64,000 nucleotides of DNA, from contig NZ_JAAWWP010000014.1 of NCBI RefSeq assembly GCF_012273655.1, positions 103,575-167,574 on the forward strand, given 5' to 3'. This DNA is from Streptomyces physcomitrii (lineage in GTDB: Bacteria > Actinomycetota > Actinomycetes > Streptomycetales > Streptomycetaceae). The number at the start of each line of letters is the position of its first letter. Position 1 is the first letter of the stretch. Positions 17,420 to 25,462 of this stretch are shown piece by piece. The position numbers were made by a program, and so were the translations under genes. The notes under the pieces are model-generated. The model was not told where the DNA came from, ran no database searches, and saw only the letters and a program-made list of their open reading frames with translations.

Positions 17420-17842
17420 TCAGCGTAGAGGTACGAGCAGGCTGATGCGCTTGCCGCCGCCCGGGAGCAGGGCGACCTCGATCTCCCGGGCCAGGCGGCG
17501 GATCAGGGGCCAGCCGTAGCCGCCGGGGGTCATGGCGCGGCCCCGGGGCAGCACTCGGGGGAAGCTGCTGCTGCGGTCGCTCACCGAGAGTCGCAGTCCG
17601 CCCGCCGTCACGGCGGTGCGGAATTCGGCCACGCCGCCGCCGTGGCGCAGCGCGTTGGTGACCAGTTCGGTGGCGACCAGGACGGCGTCGCTCACCGGGG
17701 AGACCTCCCCCGGCCGGGCACGTTCCGCCAGCAGGTCCTCCACCGCGCGGCGAGCCTCCGCCGCGCTCTGCGGTTCGGCGAACCGCAGCTCCTGGCCGAC
17801 CGGTTTCCCGGCGCCGTCCTCGGGCCTCGTCCGGCACTCCAT
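17420..17842 (-). CDS. RsbW-like ATP-binding protein (anti-sigma kinase type)
   Basis: A 140-residue single GHKL ATPase domain (HATPase_c_2). The N box is ELVTNALRHG, the G1 box is LSVSDRSS and the G2 box is GGYGWPLIRRLA. The classical DxGxG in G1 is degenerate (SDRSS), as often seen in the many Streptomyces RsbW-like proteins. Such proteins phosphorylate STAS anti-anti-sigma partners or bind sigma factors; neither partner is encoded nearby. ATG 17842 begins 21 residues before the conserved fold. Confidence 0.85.
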   Translation of the reverse strand: MECRTRPEDGAGKPVGQELRFAEPQSAAEARRAVEDLLAERARPGEVSPVSDAVLVATELVTNALRHGGGVAEFRTAVTAGGLRLSVSDRSSSFPRVLPRGRAMTPGGYGWPLIRRLAREIEVALLPGGGKRISLLVPLR

Positions 17843-18178
17843 CGCACATCACTCCCCGTAGCACTGATGCTCGGCTGCCCGCAGCTTCGGGCATTACACC
17901 CGGGCATCCGGCGGGGCCCGCGGGGCGACCGGACACGAGGGCGGCGCACGGCCGGAGGCGAAGATCGGCGGCGGCCCGGCGCGGGGTCGTCGAGGGGCTC
18001 CGGGGCACGATGATCGACTGGACCGGAGGCACCCTCGTGACCTGCGAAAAGACGGAAAGGGCAGTCGGCCTCGGGAGTCGGGGCCGAAGGTCACTTGACG
18101 GGTGGGCCACCCGCGTTCTTCACTGCCTGAGGCCACATTCCGGCCCGGGACCTCACCTTCACAAGAAAGTCGCACAAC
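17843..18178. promoter_or_regulatory. divergent intergenic region with a candidate operator
   Basis: 336 bp between the RsbW-like gene (minus) and the YqcI-like gene (plus). TTGACG at 18095-18100 is a good -35 box for the plus gene, and the palindrome GGGTGGGCCACCC (18100-18112) sits right behind it, where a repressor would act. A small GCCCG/CGGGC hairpin lies near 17880. No coding sequence was recognised. Confidence 0.45.
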
Positions 18179-18835
18179 ATGCTGGTTGACGCCGCTGCCG
18201 CCGAAGTCGGGCAGTTCCTGCTCGGAGACTCCTTTCCGTGCCTCGCCGGCCGTTCGGCCTGGCGACAGGGCGGCATCACCCATCATCACTACACCTGGCT
18301 CGGGGAGGATTCCGCGGCCCGCCTGATGGCGGCCGATCTGGAGCGGTACGTGAAGTCCGTGGACTGGGAGGCCAAGCCCTTCACCAGCTTCGTCGCCACC
18401 TTCTCCGGCCCGCTGGACCTGAGCGACGTCGACTTCGAGTGCCGGATGTGGGAGCACCTCCAGGCCCTGCACGACCACGACAGCGTGGCGCACACCTGGG
18501 CCGAGGGCTACGAGTCCGACCCCGCCTCCGGGCGCTTCGCCTACAGCGTCGCCGGGCACCCCTTCTTCGTCATCGGACTGCACGAGACGCACAGCAGGGT
18601 CGGCCGCCGCCCGCCCTTCCCGATGCTGGCCTTCAACTCGCACGCGCAGTTCGACCGGATCAAGGCGGCCGGCCTCTGGGACCGCCTCCAGGAGAAGATA
18701 CGCAAGCAGGACGTGCAGCTGTCCGGCAGCATCAACCCGAACCTGGTGGAGTACGAGGAGCTGTCCGAGGCCCGCCGCTACTCCGGGCGGCGCAAGCCCT
18801 CGGACTGGGCCTGCCCCTTCAGCGCCCGGAGCTGA
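18179..18835 (+). CDS. YqcI/YcgG family protein, haem-dependent N-hydroxylase candidate
   Basis: A 218-residue protein that fits the YqcI/YcgG family (PF08892) over its full length: the early FPCLAGRSAW, TSFVATFSG, ECRMWEHLQALHDHD, HPFFVIGLHETHSR, MLAFNSHAQFDRI, IRKQDVQLSGSINPNL and the C-terminal SEARRYSGRRKPSDWACPF. One characterised member, GntA of guanitoxin biosynthesis, is a haem-dependent N-hydroxylase of a guanidine amino acid; the conserved His and Cys residues here would allow haem binding. Whether this one hydroxylates a guanidine or an amine is inference. It converges on the phz operon (57 bp between stops) and is not part of that transcript. Confidence 0.82.
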   Translation: MLVDAAAAEVGQFLLGDSFPCLAGRSAWRQGGITHHHYTWLGEDSAARLMAADLERYVKSVDWEAKPFTSFVATFSGPLDLSDVDFECRMWEHLQALHDHDSVAHTWAEGYESDPASGRFAYSVAGHPFFVIGLHETHSRVGRRPPFPMLAFNSHAQFDRIKAAGLWDRLQEKIRKQDVQLSGSINPNLVEYEELSEARRYSGRRKPSDWACPFSARS

Positions 18836-18892
18836 ACCCGCGGCGGTCCGCGCCGGGCGGCACCGGCCCGGCGCGGCACCGCGCACCCCGGC

Positions 18893-19537
18893 TCAGGGCT
18901 GGAGCCGGGTGACCTCCCAGCCGTCGGCGCCGCTCTCGTAGCGGAGCCGTTCGTGCAGCCGGTCGGCGCCGTCCGCCCAGAACTCGACGGACTCGGGCAC
19001 GAGCAGGAAGCCGACGTACGAGGCGGGGCGGGGCAGCGGGGCCTGAGGAACCGCGAGCCCCCGGGCCCTCGCCCGCAGCTCCTCGGCGTGCGCGAGGTCG
19101 CGCAGCGGCTCGCTCTGCCGGGAGGCCGTGGTCATGGCGTGGGTGAACACCGGCCGGGCCTGCCACAGGGCATCGGAGTCCGCCGCGGGCAGCGGGCGCG
19201 CCGGGCCCGCGACGGTGATCTGCCGGCTGCTCTCCCGCCAGTACAGGACGCCGGAGGCCCAGGGGTTGGCGGCGATCTCGCGGCCCTTGCGGCTCCCGGC
19301 GTGCGAGGCGAAGACCAGGCCCTCGTCGGTGACCTGGTTCAGGACGACGGTCCGCGAGGAGGTCCGTCCCCGGGCGTCCGCGGTGGCCAGGGCCAGGGCC
19401 CGGGGCTCCCGGACGCCGAGGCGGGTGGCCTCGTCCAGCCACTCGCGCAGCAGCCCGAGCGGCTGCGCGGGGGGCTCCGCGTACTCGGGGAACGCGGTTC
19501 TCAGCGTCCCGGTCAGCGACTCCGACCTGCTGCTCAT
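18893..19537 (-). CDS. phzG: PhzG-like FMN-dependent oxidase
   Basis: A 214-residue FMN protein of the pyridoxamine-phosphate-oxidase fold. The N-terminal SESLTGTLRTAFPEYAEPP, the middle HAGSRKGREIAANPWASGVLYWRESSRQI and the C-terminal end EVTRLQP match PhzG, the phenazine enzyme that oxidises the condensed tricycle, more closely than vitamin B6 oxidase PdxH. ATG 19537 was chosen because GAGGAG lies 5 bp upstream; GTG 19543 is the alternative. It is the last gene of the phzC-phzF-phzG operon, 42 bp after phzF. Confidence 0.85.
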   Translation of the reverse strand: MSSRSESLTGTLRTAFPEYAEPPAQPLGLLREWLDEATRLGVREPRALALATADARGRTSSRTVVLNQVTDEGLVFASHAGSRKGREIAANPWASGVLYWRESSRQITVAGPARPLPAADSDALWQARPVFTHAMTTASRQSEPLRDLAHAEELRARARGLAVPQAPLPRPASYVGFLLVPESVEFWADGADRLHERLRYESGADGWEVTRLQP

Positions 19538-19579
19538 ACCCACTCCTCGCTGCTCGTCCCGGCCCGCGGCGGGGGCCGG

Positions 19580-20416
19580 TCACACCGTCAGGGTGCCCTC
19601 GATCACCACGACGCCGTCCCCCGCGACCTCGACGGTGTCCACCCGCTCCCCCTGCCCCAGGGCGAGGGCCCGCATCGGGGAGGGGCGGCCGATCTCCACG
19701 CCCTGGGTGATCTCGATCCGGGTGCCGTAGGGGGCGAGTCCGTGCCGGGCCAGGTGGATCGCCAGCGGGCCGGCCGCGGATCCGGTGGCCGCGTCCTCGA
19801 CGACGCCGTAGGCCGGGGAGAACATCCGGCTGCGCCACTGGCCGCCCGCCCCGGCGAAGCAGTTGGTGGCCATGTCGGGGAAGGCCCCGAGCGCCCGGTG
19901 GTCCGGGTCGAGGGCGGAGAGCGCCGCCACGCTGTCGAGGCCGACGAAGACGTGCCGGGGGCCGTTGCGGTAGATCTCCACCGGCAGGGTGGAGCCGTCG
20001 AGGCCGAGGGCGGCGAGCAGTTCGGGGGCCCGGTCGAAGGGCTCCCAGGTGGGGACCGGCTGCCGCATGCGCGCGGCCCGCACCACCGGGCCCTCGCGCT
20101 CCAGCTCGAAGGGGATGACGCCCATGGCGGTCTCCAGGCGCAGCCGCGCCGCCTCGGTACGGGTGCCGAGCGCGATCGCGGTGCCGAGCAACGGGTGCCC
20201 GGCGAACGGCAGTTCGTTGACCGGGGTGAAGATGCGCACCCGGGCGTCGCCGCCCTCCCGGGGCTGGAGGACGAAGGTGGTCTCGGAGAGGTTCATCTCG
20301 CGGGCGATGCGCTGCATGCGGGCGGCGGGCAGGTCGTCGCCGTCGAAGAACACGGCGACCGGATTGCCGGTGAGCGGTTTTCTCGCGAACGCGTCGACGA
20401 CGACATAGGCGTACAT
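19580..20416 (-). CDS. phzF: PhzF-like trans-2,3-dihydro-3-hydroxyanthranilate isomerase
   Basis: A 278-residue PhzF-fold isomerase with two diaminopimelate-epimerase-like halves. The start MYAYVVVDAF, NELPFAGHPLLGTA and DAATGSAAGPLAIHLARHG are family hallmarks, and the catalytic acid Glu45 of PhzF is present in MNLSETTFVLQ. In phenazine biosynthesis it converts DHHA to the reactive ketone that dimerises. GGAGG lies 6 bp before ATG 20416. It is 53 bp after phzC and before phzG. Paralogues with other roles exist, but the phzC and phzG neighbours support the phenazine-type assignment. Confidence 0.9.
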   Translation of the reverse strand: MYAYVVVDAFARKPLTGNPVAVFFDGDDLPAARMQRIAREMNLSETTFVLQPREGGDARVRIFTPVNELPFAGHPLLGTAIALGTRTEAARLRLETAMGVIPFELEREGPVVRAARMRQPVPTWEPFDRAPELLAALGLDGSTLPVEIYRNGPRHVFVGLDSVAALSALDPDHRALGAFPDMATNCFAGAGGQWRSRMFSPAYGVVEDAATGSAAGPLAIHLARHGLAPYGTRIEITQGVEIGRPSPMRALALGQGERVDTVEVAGDGVVVIEGTLTV

Positions 20417-20469
20417 GGAACCTCCAGCGGGTCAGCGGTCGGTGCCGGGCGGGCGCGGTCCCCGGATCG

Positions 20470-21642
20470 TCAGGTCCCCCAGGCCTGGACCACGGACAGC
20501 GCCTGCCAGGGGGTGAGTCTCGGATCGCACAGGCTGGTGTAGCGGTCGCCGACGTGGTCGAGTGCCGCGTCCCCGGACACGCACTCGGTGACCTCGTCCG
20601 GGGTGGTCTCCAGGTGCAGGCCGCCGGGCACGCCGCCCTCACCGCGGACCGCCGCGCAGAAGCGGGACACCTCCTGGGCGAGGGTGCGCACCCGCCGGGT
20701 CTTGTGGCCGCCGGGCGCGGTGAGGGTGTTGCCGTGCATCGGGTCGCTGAGCCAGATCACCGGGTGCCCGGCCGCGCGTACCGCGGCGACCAGCCGGGGC
20801 AGCAGCTCGGCGACCTTCTCGGCGCCCATCCGGGCGATCAGGGTGAGCCGTCCCGCCTCCCGTTCCGGGTCCAACCGGGCGCACAGCGCGAGGAGTTCGG
20901 CGGGGGTCGTCCCCGGTCCTACCTTGCAGGCCACCGGGTTGCCGACCTCCGCGAGCAGGGCGACATGGGCGCCGGTGACCTGCCGGGTGCGCTCCCCGAT
21001 CCACGGCCAGTGGGTGGAGCCGAGGAAGGGGGTGCCGTCCTCGGCGGTGCGGACCAGGGGCACTTCGTAGTCCATCAGGAGCGCCTCGTGGCTGGTCCAC
21101 ACCGCGGCCTCGGGCGGGGCGGTCCCGGCGCCGGGGCGCCAGCCGAGGTGGCCGAGGAGTTCGGCGGCGGCCATGTAGCCGGTGAGGATGCGCAGCGGGT
21201 CGGGGCGTCTGCTGTCCGCGTCGGGTTCGGGCGCGTTGACCAAGTGGCCGCGGTAGGAGGGGAGTTCGCAGTCGCCCACCCGCTCGGTCGGCCGGGAGCG
21301 CGGCTTGGCGAACTGCCCGGCGATACGGCCCACCCGGATCACCGGGCGGTGCGCGGTCGCCCGCAGGGCCCCGGCGAGCAGGTCGAGCACCGCACGCTTG
21401 CGGTCGGCGTCCACCCGGGTGCACTCCCGGGGGTCCTCCGCGCAGTCCCCCGCCTGGACGACGAGCGCCTCGCCGCGGGCGACCGCGGCGAGCCGGGTCC
21501 GCAGCCGGGCGATGTCCTCGGCGCGCACCAGCGGCGGCCGGGCCGCCAGCGCCTCCCGGACCCGGCGCACCTGGCGGGCATCGCCCCACCGAGGCTGCTG
21601 CAGCGCCTCGGTGACACGGATCTCGCGGACGGCCTCTTCCAT
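20470..21642 (-). CDS. phzC: PhzC-like class II DAHP synthase
   Basis: A 390-residue type II 3-deoxy-D-arabino-heptulosonate 7-phosphate synthase, the first shikimate-pathway step (PEP plus erythrose-4-phosphate). Key blocks are LVVQAGDCAEDP, RVGRIAGQFAKPRS, GSTHWPWIGERTRQ, NPVACKVGPGTTP, ARMGAEKV, WLSDPMHGNT, GLHLETTPDEVTECV and YTSLCDPRLTPWQAL. The short N-terminus (MEEAVREIRVTEALQQPRWGD) is that of PhzC rather than the longer housekeeping AroG of actinobacteria, so it would boost chorismate for the dedicated pathway. The start ATG 21642 fits this; the open frame further upstream runs through repeats. Confidence 0.9.
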   Translation of the reverse strand: MEEAVREIRVTEALQQPRWGDARQVRRVREALAARPPLVRAEDIARLRTRLAAVARGEALVVQAGDCAEDPRECTRVDADRKRAVLDLLAGALRATAHRPVIRVGRIAGQFAKPRSRPTERVGDCELPSYRGHLVNAPEPDADSRRPDPLRILTGYMAAAELLGHLGWRPGAGTAPPEAAVWTSHEALLMDYEVPLVRTAEDGTPFLGSTHWPWIGERTRQVTGAHVALLAEVGNPVACKVGPGTTPAELLALCARLDPEREAGRLTLIARMGAEKVAELLPRLVAAVRAAGHPVIWLSDPMHGNTLTAPGGHKTRRVRTLAQEVSRFCAAVRGEGGVPGGLHLETTPDEVTECVSGDAALDHVGDRYTSLCDPRLTPWQALSVVQAWGT

Positions 21643-21778
21643 CGGGACTCCGATCCTGCGGCGGGCATGGCGTCTTCGCTCGGGCGGCGCTCGGTCCCGG
21701 ACCACGGCCCGGCGCCGGGTCGGGCTGCTTCTCCGGGTACGTGCACAGTCGTACGGCGCGCGGTGCTCCCCGCCCCGC

Positions 21779-21833
21779 GAGCAGGGCAGGGCGGAGCAGG
21801 GCAGAGCAGGGCAGGACAAGGCGGAACAAGGGC
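21779..21833. repeat. pentamer array upstream of phzC
   Basis: Eleven consecutive 5-bp units of the type GRGCA/RGGCG. The 10-mer GAGCAGGGCA occurs exactly at 21779-21788, 21794-21803 and 21804-21813, and the 3' units decay to GGACA and GAACA. It lies 137 bp upstream of the phzC start in the 450-bp gap 21643-22092, which otherwise shows no gene. It could be a slippage product or a multi-site operator. Confidence 0.75.
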
Positions 21834-22092
21834 GGCTCGGATCCCGGTGCGCGGAGGCTGGAGCGAGGTGCCCTCCCCGGGGCCGTCGCACTCTCCCAGA
21901 AAGCACCGCCCCACGGGAGGAGCGGTACTCCGCTGTTGCACACCAACCCGCTTGCCACACAAGGGAGTTGGGGTCGCATGCCGCCGGTGCGGGGCCCCGG
22001 ACGCGGGTGCGCCCGCCACGCGGGGAGCGTGGCGGGCGCACCGGGGACCGCGAGCACGGCTCACGGGGTACGGCTCAGGAGAACCGGTGGTC

Positions 22093-23913
22093 TCAGGGGT
22101 ACTGGACGATCTTCGACGGCACGGTGTCCTCGCCGGAGGTGGGGTCGCCGAGGTCGTTGATGACGTGGTCGTACTGGCCCTTGCCGCCGAGCGAGACGAC
22201 GAGCAGGTGGTGGAACTTCACCCCGGGGGCGTTGGGCGCCGCGAAGCCGTGGCCCTGGCGGATGGTGGGGTCGACGTTGTAGAAGCAGTAGCTGCCGAGT
22301 CCCCAGCCCTCGTGGGTGGTGACCGAGTCGGCGACCTTGTAGGCGGCGAAGCCCTTCAGGTCGCCGTTCTGGATGGCGGCCTGGTCGGGGGCGTCGTAGG
22401 CCTTCTCGTTCTGGTAGAAGATCGTGCGGCCGCGTTCGCCGTTCCACTGGACGTCGTACTTGTTGAAGTGCTCGACGAAGAGCCCGGTGGCGAGCACGTC
22501 GTCGCCCTCGACCCGGACGCCGTAGTCGGCGCGGTTGGTCTCCCAGCCGACGCCGTCGCCGTGGTCCGCGCGCCAGACCCAGGTGTGGTCGACGACGGTG
22601 TGCCTGCTGTTGATCACCATGCTGGTGGTGGCCTTGCCGGGCCCGGCGCCGCCGATGCGGATGAAGACGTCCTGGACGGTGATCGGGTTCTCGGCGTGGT
22701 CGGCGGAGGCGCCGTCGGGGCCGACCTCCAGCAGTGTCTCCGAGTTGGTGCTGCCCGCGTCGAGGAGCAGACCGGCGAGGCGTACGCCGTCGACATCGGC
22801 CACCTTCAGCGCGGTGACACCGTTGTCGGGGATCAGGGTGGCGTAGCCGAGGCCGAGGACCACGGTGTTCGCGCGGGTGACCTCGATGGCCCGGTCGACG
22901 TGGTAGATGCCGGGCGTGAAGAGGAGGTTGAGGCCCTGCCCGAGCGCGTCGTTGATGGCCGCGGCGTCGGCGCCCTCCTTGACCACGTAGAACTCGCTGA
23001 GCGGCAGCGAGGTGCCGCGCGGGGTGCCGCTGCCCCAGGTGGTGCCCCGGGCGTCGGTCCGCTTCTCGGGGACGAAGACCTTGAACTCCTCGCCGTCCAG
23101 GTAGAGGAAGGGCTTCTCACGGGAGACGGGGGTGGTCTGCAGGGTGGTGTACGGGGGCTCCGGGAAGCTGTCCCCGGGGGCGCCCTCGACGCCGGAGAAG
23201 ACCATGTTCCAGACCGCGTTCTCCCAGCCGCCGACCGAGCTGTCGCGGGTGTACCACTGCTGCTGCGAGTACGGGGTCACCTTGCCGTCGATGCGGCTGT
23301 CGGCGATGTAGCCGCCGCTGGCCCAGCCGTAGCCGTCGGGGGCCAGGTTGAGGTCGCCCCTGACATGCATCCGGCGGAAGGGCGCGGCCTGCGAGACGGC
23401 CCAGCGGTTGCTGCCGCTCACCGGGACCAGGGCGAGGTTCTCGGCGGAGCGCCAGAAGTTCTGGGTGGCGTTGCCGTCGAACCAGCCCGCGTCCACCGTG
23501 ACGTCCCCGTTGATGGTGGTGTCGTCGGGGACCAGGCCGAGACCGGCGATGGCGGTGTAGAAGCCGAGTTGGGCGTTGAGGCCGTTGTAGGTGCCCGGCT
23601 TGAAGAAGAGGGCGTAGCGGCCGGTGCCGAACTGGGCCTTCTCCTGCTTGCTGAAGATCTCGTCCAGCTTGGCCTGGATGTCCGGGGTGGCGGGGTCGAA
23701 GACCACGACGTTGGGCCCGAGGTCGGGGTCGGCCGCGCGGCCCGCCCCGGCGCCGCCCGGGGTGGCGGAGGCGGGGGCCGCGGCGGCGCTCTGGGCGGAG
23801 AGCAGTCCCGCGGCGGGGACGGCCGCGGCGGCGGCCGCCAGGATCGTCCGGCGGGCGGGCCGGCCTTCCGCCGGGGTGGGACGGCCCGTCGGCTCGGTGG
23901 GGGGTGTAGGCAT
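22093..23913 (-). CDS. secreted GH55-like beta-helix protein
   Basis: A 606-residue exported protein. A Tat-like signal (RPARRTILAAAAAAVPAAGLL) ends near SAAAAPAS at about residue 45. The rest is a tandem right-handed beta-helix. The first half has RYALFFKPGTYNGLNAQLGFYTAIAGLGL and NFWRSAENLALVP; the second has LLFTPGIYHVDRAIEV, TVVLGLGYATLIPDNG and HTWVWRADHGDGVGW. These blocks match GH55 exo-beta-1,3-glucanases of Streptomyces. Databases often label such proteins adenylyl cyclase without support. A beta-1,3-glucan substrate is inference. The promoter TTGACG lies at 24001-24006 on the minus strand, and AGGAG is 9 bp before ATG. Confidence 0.82.
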   Translation of the reverse strand: MPTPPTEPTGRPTPAEGRPARRTILAAAAAAVPAAGLLSAQSAAAAPASATPGGAGAGRAADPDLGPNVVVFDPATPDIQAKLDEIFSKQEKAQFGTGRYALFFKPGTYNGLNAQLGFYTAIAGLGLVPDDTTINGDVTVDAGWFDGNATQNFWRSAENLALVPVSGSNRWAVSQAAPFRRMHVRGDLNLAPDGYGWASGGYIADSRIDGKVTPYSQQQWYTRDSSVGGWENAVWNMVFSGVEGAPGDSFPEPPYTTLQTTPVSREKPFLYLDGEEFKVFVPEKRTDARGTTWGSGTPRGTSLPLSEFYVVKEGADAAAINDALGQGLNLLFTPGIYHVDRAIEVTRANTVVLGLGYATLIPDNGVTALKVADVDGVRLAGLLLDAGSTNSETLLEVGPDGASADHAENPITVQDVFIRIGGAGPGKATTSMVINSRHTVVDHTWVWRADHGDGVGWETNRADYGVRVEGDDVLATGLFVEHFNKYDVQWNGERGRTIFYQNEKAYDAPDQAAIQNGDLKGFAAYKVADSVTTHEGWGLGSYCFYNVDPTIRQGHGFAAPNAPGVKFHHLLVVSLGGKGQYDHVINDLGDPTSGEDTVPSKIVQYP

Positions 23914-24108
23914 GGGCGCTTTCTCCTACTTCACTAAATGAACGGTGGAAGACTCATAGCGCGCTCGCTGCCCAGTCATGGTTCTGACTTGTGAACACGG
24001 CGTCAAGACTCGTGCCGCAACTCCTTCAAGCAGCAGAGGAATTGCGCCCCGCCGACCGCTGCCCCGCTCCCCCGCGCTCCCTCTGCCCCACGGGGGCTCG
24101 GCGCGTGC

Positions 24109-25284
24109 TCAGCGGGCGCCCATCAGATGCTCGACGGCGAGCTGGTCGAGGTGTTCGAAGGCCATGCCGCGGGCGCCCGCGGCCTCGGCGTCGAAGTCCT
24201 CGAAGGCGCTGCGGTCGGCGAGGAGTTCGGCCGGGCTCTCGCCGAAGTGCAGGGTGGGGAGGGCGAGTTCGTCGAGGCGGGCGGCCTTCAGCGCGGACTG
24301 CACCTCGGGGTCGGCGCGGAAGGCGGCGGCGCGCTCCTTGAGCAGCAGGTAGGTGCGCATACAGCCCGCGGCGGAGGCCCACACCCCCTCGGCGTCCTCG
24401 GTGCGCGGCGGCTTGAAGTCGAAGTGCCGGGGGCCTTCGTACCCCGCGCTCTCCAGGAGGTCCACGAGCCAGAAGGCGTCGCGCAGATTGCCCGCGCCGA
24501 AGCGGAGGTCCTGGTCGTACTTGATCCCGCTCTGGCCGTTGAGGTCGAGATGGAAGAGCTTGCCCGCCCACAGGGCCTGGGCGATGCCGTGGGTGTAGTT
24601 GAGCCCGGCCATCTGCTCGTGCCCGGTCTCCGGGTTGACGCCGAAGAGATCGGGGCGCTCCAGGCGTTCGATGAAGGCGAGGGCGTGGCCGACGGTGGGC
24701 AGCAGGATGTCGCCGCGCGGCTCGTTCGGCTTCGGCTCCAGGGCGAAGCGCAGCGGGTAGCCCTGCTCCACCACGTGGTCGGCGAGCAGGTCGAAGGCCT
24801 CCTTGAGGCGGTCGAGGGCGAGGCGGACGTCCTTGGCGGCACCGGACTCGGCGCCCTCGCGCCCGCCCCAGGCGACATAGGTGCGGGCGCCGAGCGAGGC
24901 GGCGAGGTCGATGTTGCGCAGGGTCTTGCGCAGCGCGAAGCGGCGTACGTCGCGGTCGTTGGCGGTGAAGGCGCCGTCCTTGAAGACGGGGTGGGTGAAG
25001 AGGTTGGTGGTGGCCATCGGGACGGTCAGGCCGGTCTCGTCCAGGGCACGGCGGAAGCGGGCCACCGCCGCCTCGCGGGCGGCCTCGCCGGAGCCGAAGG
25101 GGATCAGGTCGTCGTCGTGGAAGGTGACCCCGTAGGCGCCGAGTCCGGCGAGCCGGTGCACGGTCTCCACCGGGTCGAGCGCCTCGCGGGTGCTGTCGCC
25201 GAAGGGGTCCCGGCCCTGCCAGCCCACGGTCCACAGTCCGAAGGAGAACTTGTGGGCGGGTACCGGGGTGAGGCTGTCGGGCAT
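24109..25284 (-). CDS. xylA: xylose isomerase
   Basis: A 391-residue class I xylose (glucose) isomerase converting D-xylose to D-xylulose in the cytosol, with two divalent metals in a TIM barrel. The catalytic His/Asp pair is in VTFHDDDLIPFG; metal ligands are in LEPKPNEPRGD (Glu), GVNPETGHEQMAG (Glu, His), FHLDLNGQ (Asp) and RHFDFKPPR (Asp). The length is typical of the Streptomyces enzymes. It is divergent from a ROK regulator; no xylulokinase gene is next to it, so xylB must be elsewhere. Confidence 0.97.
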   Translation of the reverse strand: MPDSLTPVPAHKFSFGLWTVGWQGRDPFGDSTREALDPVETVHRLAGLGAYGVTFHDDDLIPFGSGEAAREAAVARFRRALDETGLTVPMATTNLFTHPVFKDGAFTANDRDVRRFALRKTLRNIDLAASLGARTYVAWGGREGAESGAAKDVRLALDRLKEAFDLLADHVVEQGYPLRFALEPKPNEPRGDILLPTVGHALAFIERLERPDLFGVNPETGHEQMAGLNYTHGIAQALWAGKLFHLDLNGQSGIKYDQDLRFGAGNLRDAFWLVDLLESAGYEGPRHFDFKPPRTEDAEGVWASAAGCMRTYLLLKERAAAFRADPEVQSALKAARLDELALPTLHFGESPAELLADRSAFEDFDAEAAGARGMAFEHLDQLAVEHLMGAR

Positions 25285-25336
25285 GGAGCGGCTCCTCGGG
25301 GGTGCGCGGGCGGTGCGGAGGGCACCGGGGCTATTG

Positions 25337-25351
25337 GTAAGCCCGTTTTAC
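25337..25351. promoter_or_regulatory. candidate operator in the xylA/ROK divergent promoter
   Basis: GTAA-N7-TTAC (25337-25351) lies in an unusually AT-rich patch (CTATTGGTAAG to CAAATTAGGA) 53 bp upstream of the xylA start and 112 bp before the ROK gene. A dyad at this place is what a XylR-type repressor would bind. The dyad and its AT content are seen; the protein that binds it is inferred. Confidence 0.5.
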
Positions 25352-25462
25352 AAATTAGGATGCGGGAGCCGGGGAGGGGAACCCCTCGTACGGTTGTACG
25401 GCTCCCCCGTACGGCAGTTGACAGGTGCACGAGCGGCGCGTTCCGGCCGGAAGGGGCAGCGG

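Noticed and set aside
11798..17428. A 1876-codon open frame on the plus strand
   Set aside because: It runs through five recognisable genes on either strand, has no domain, and its codons are the antisense or shifted shadow of GC-rich genes.
18893..19537. Vitamin B6 oxidase PdxH
   Set aside because: The fold is the same, but the SESLTG start, the EVTRLQP end and the operon with phzF and phzC point to PhzG.
22093..23913. Adenylyl cyclase, a label common for such proteins
   Set aside because: No cyclase motif is present. The Tat signal and tandem beta-helix blocks fit a secreted GH55-like glucanase.
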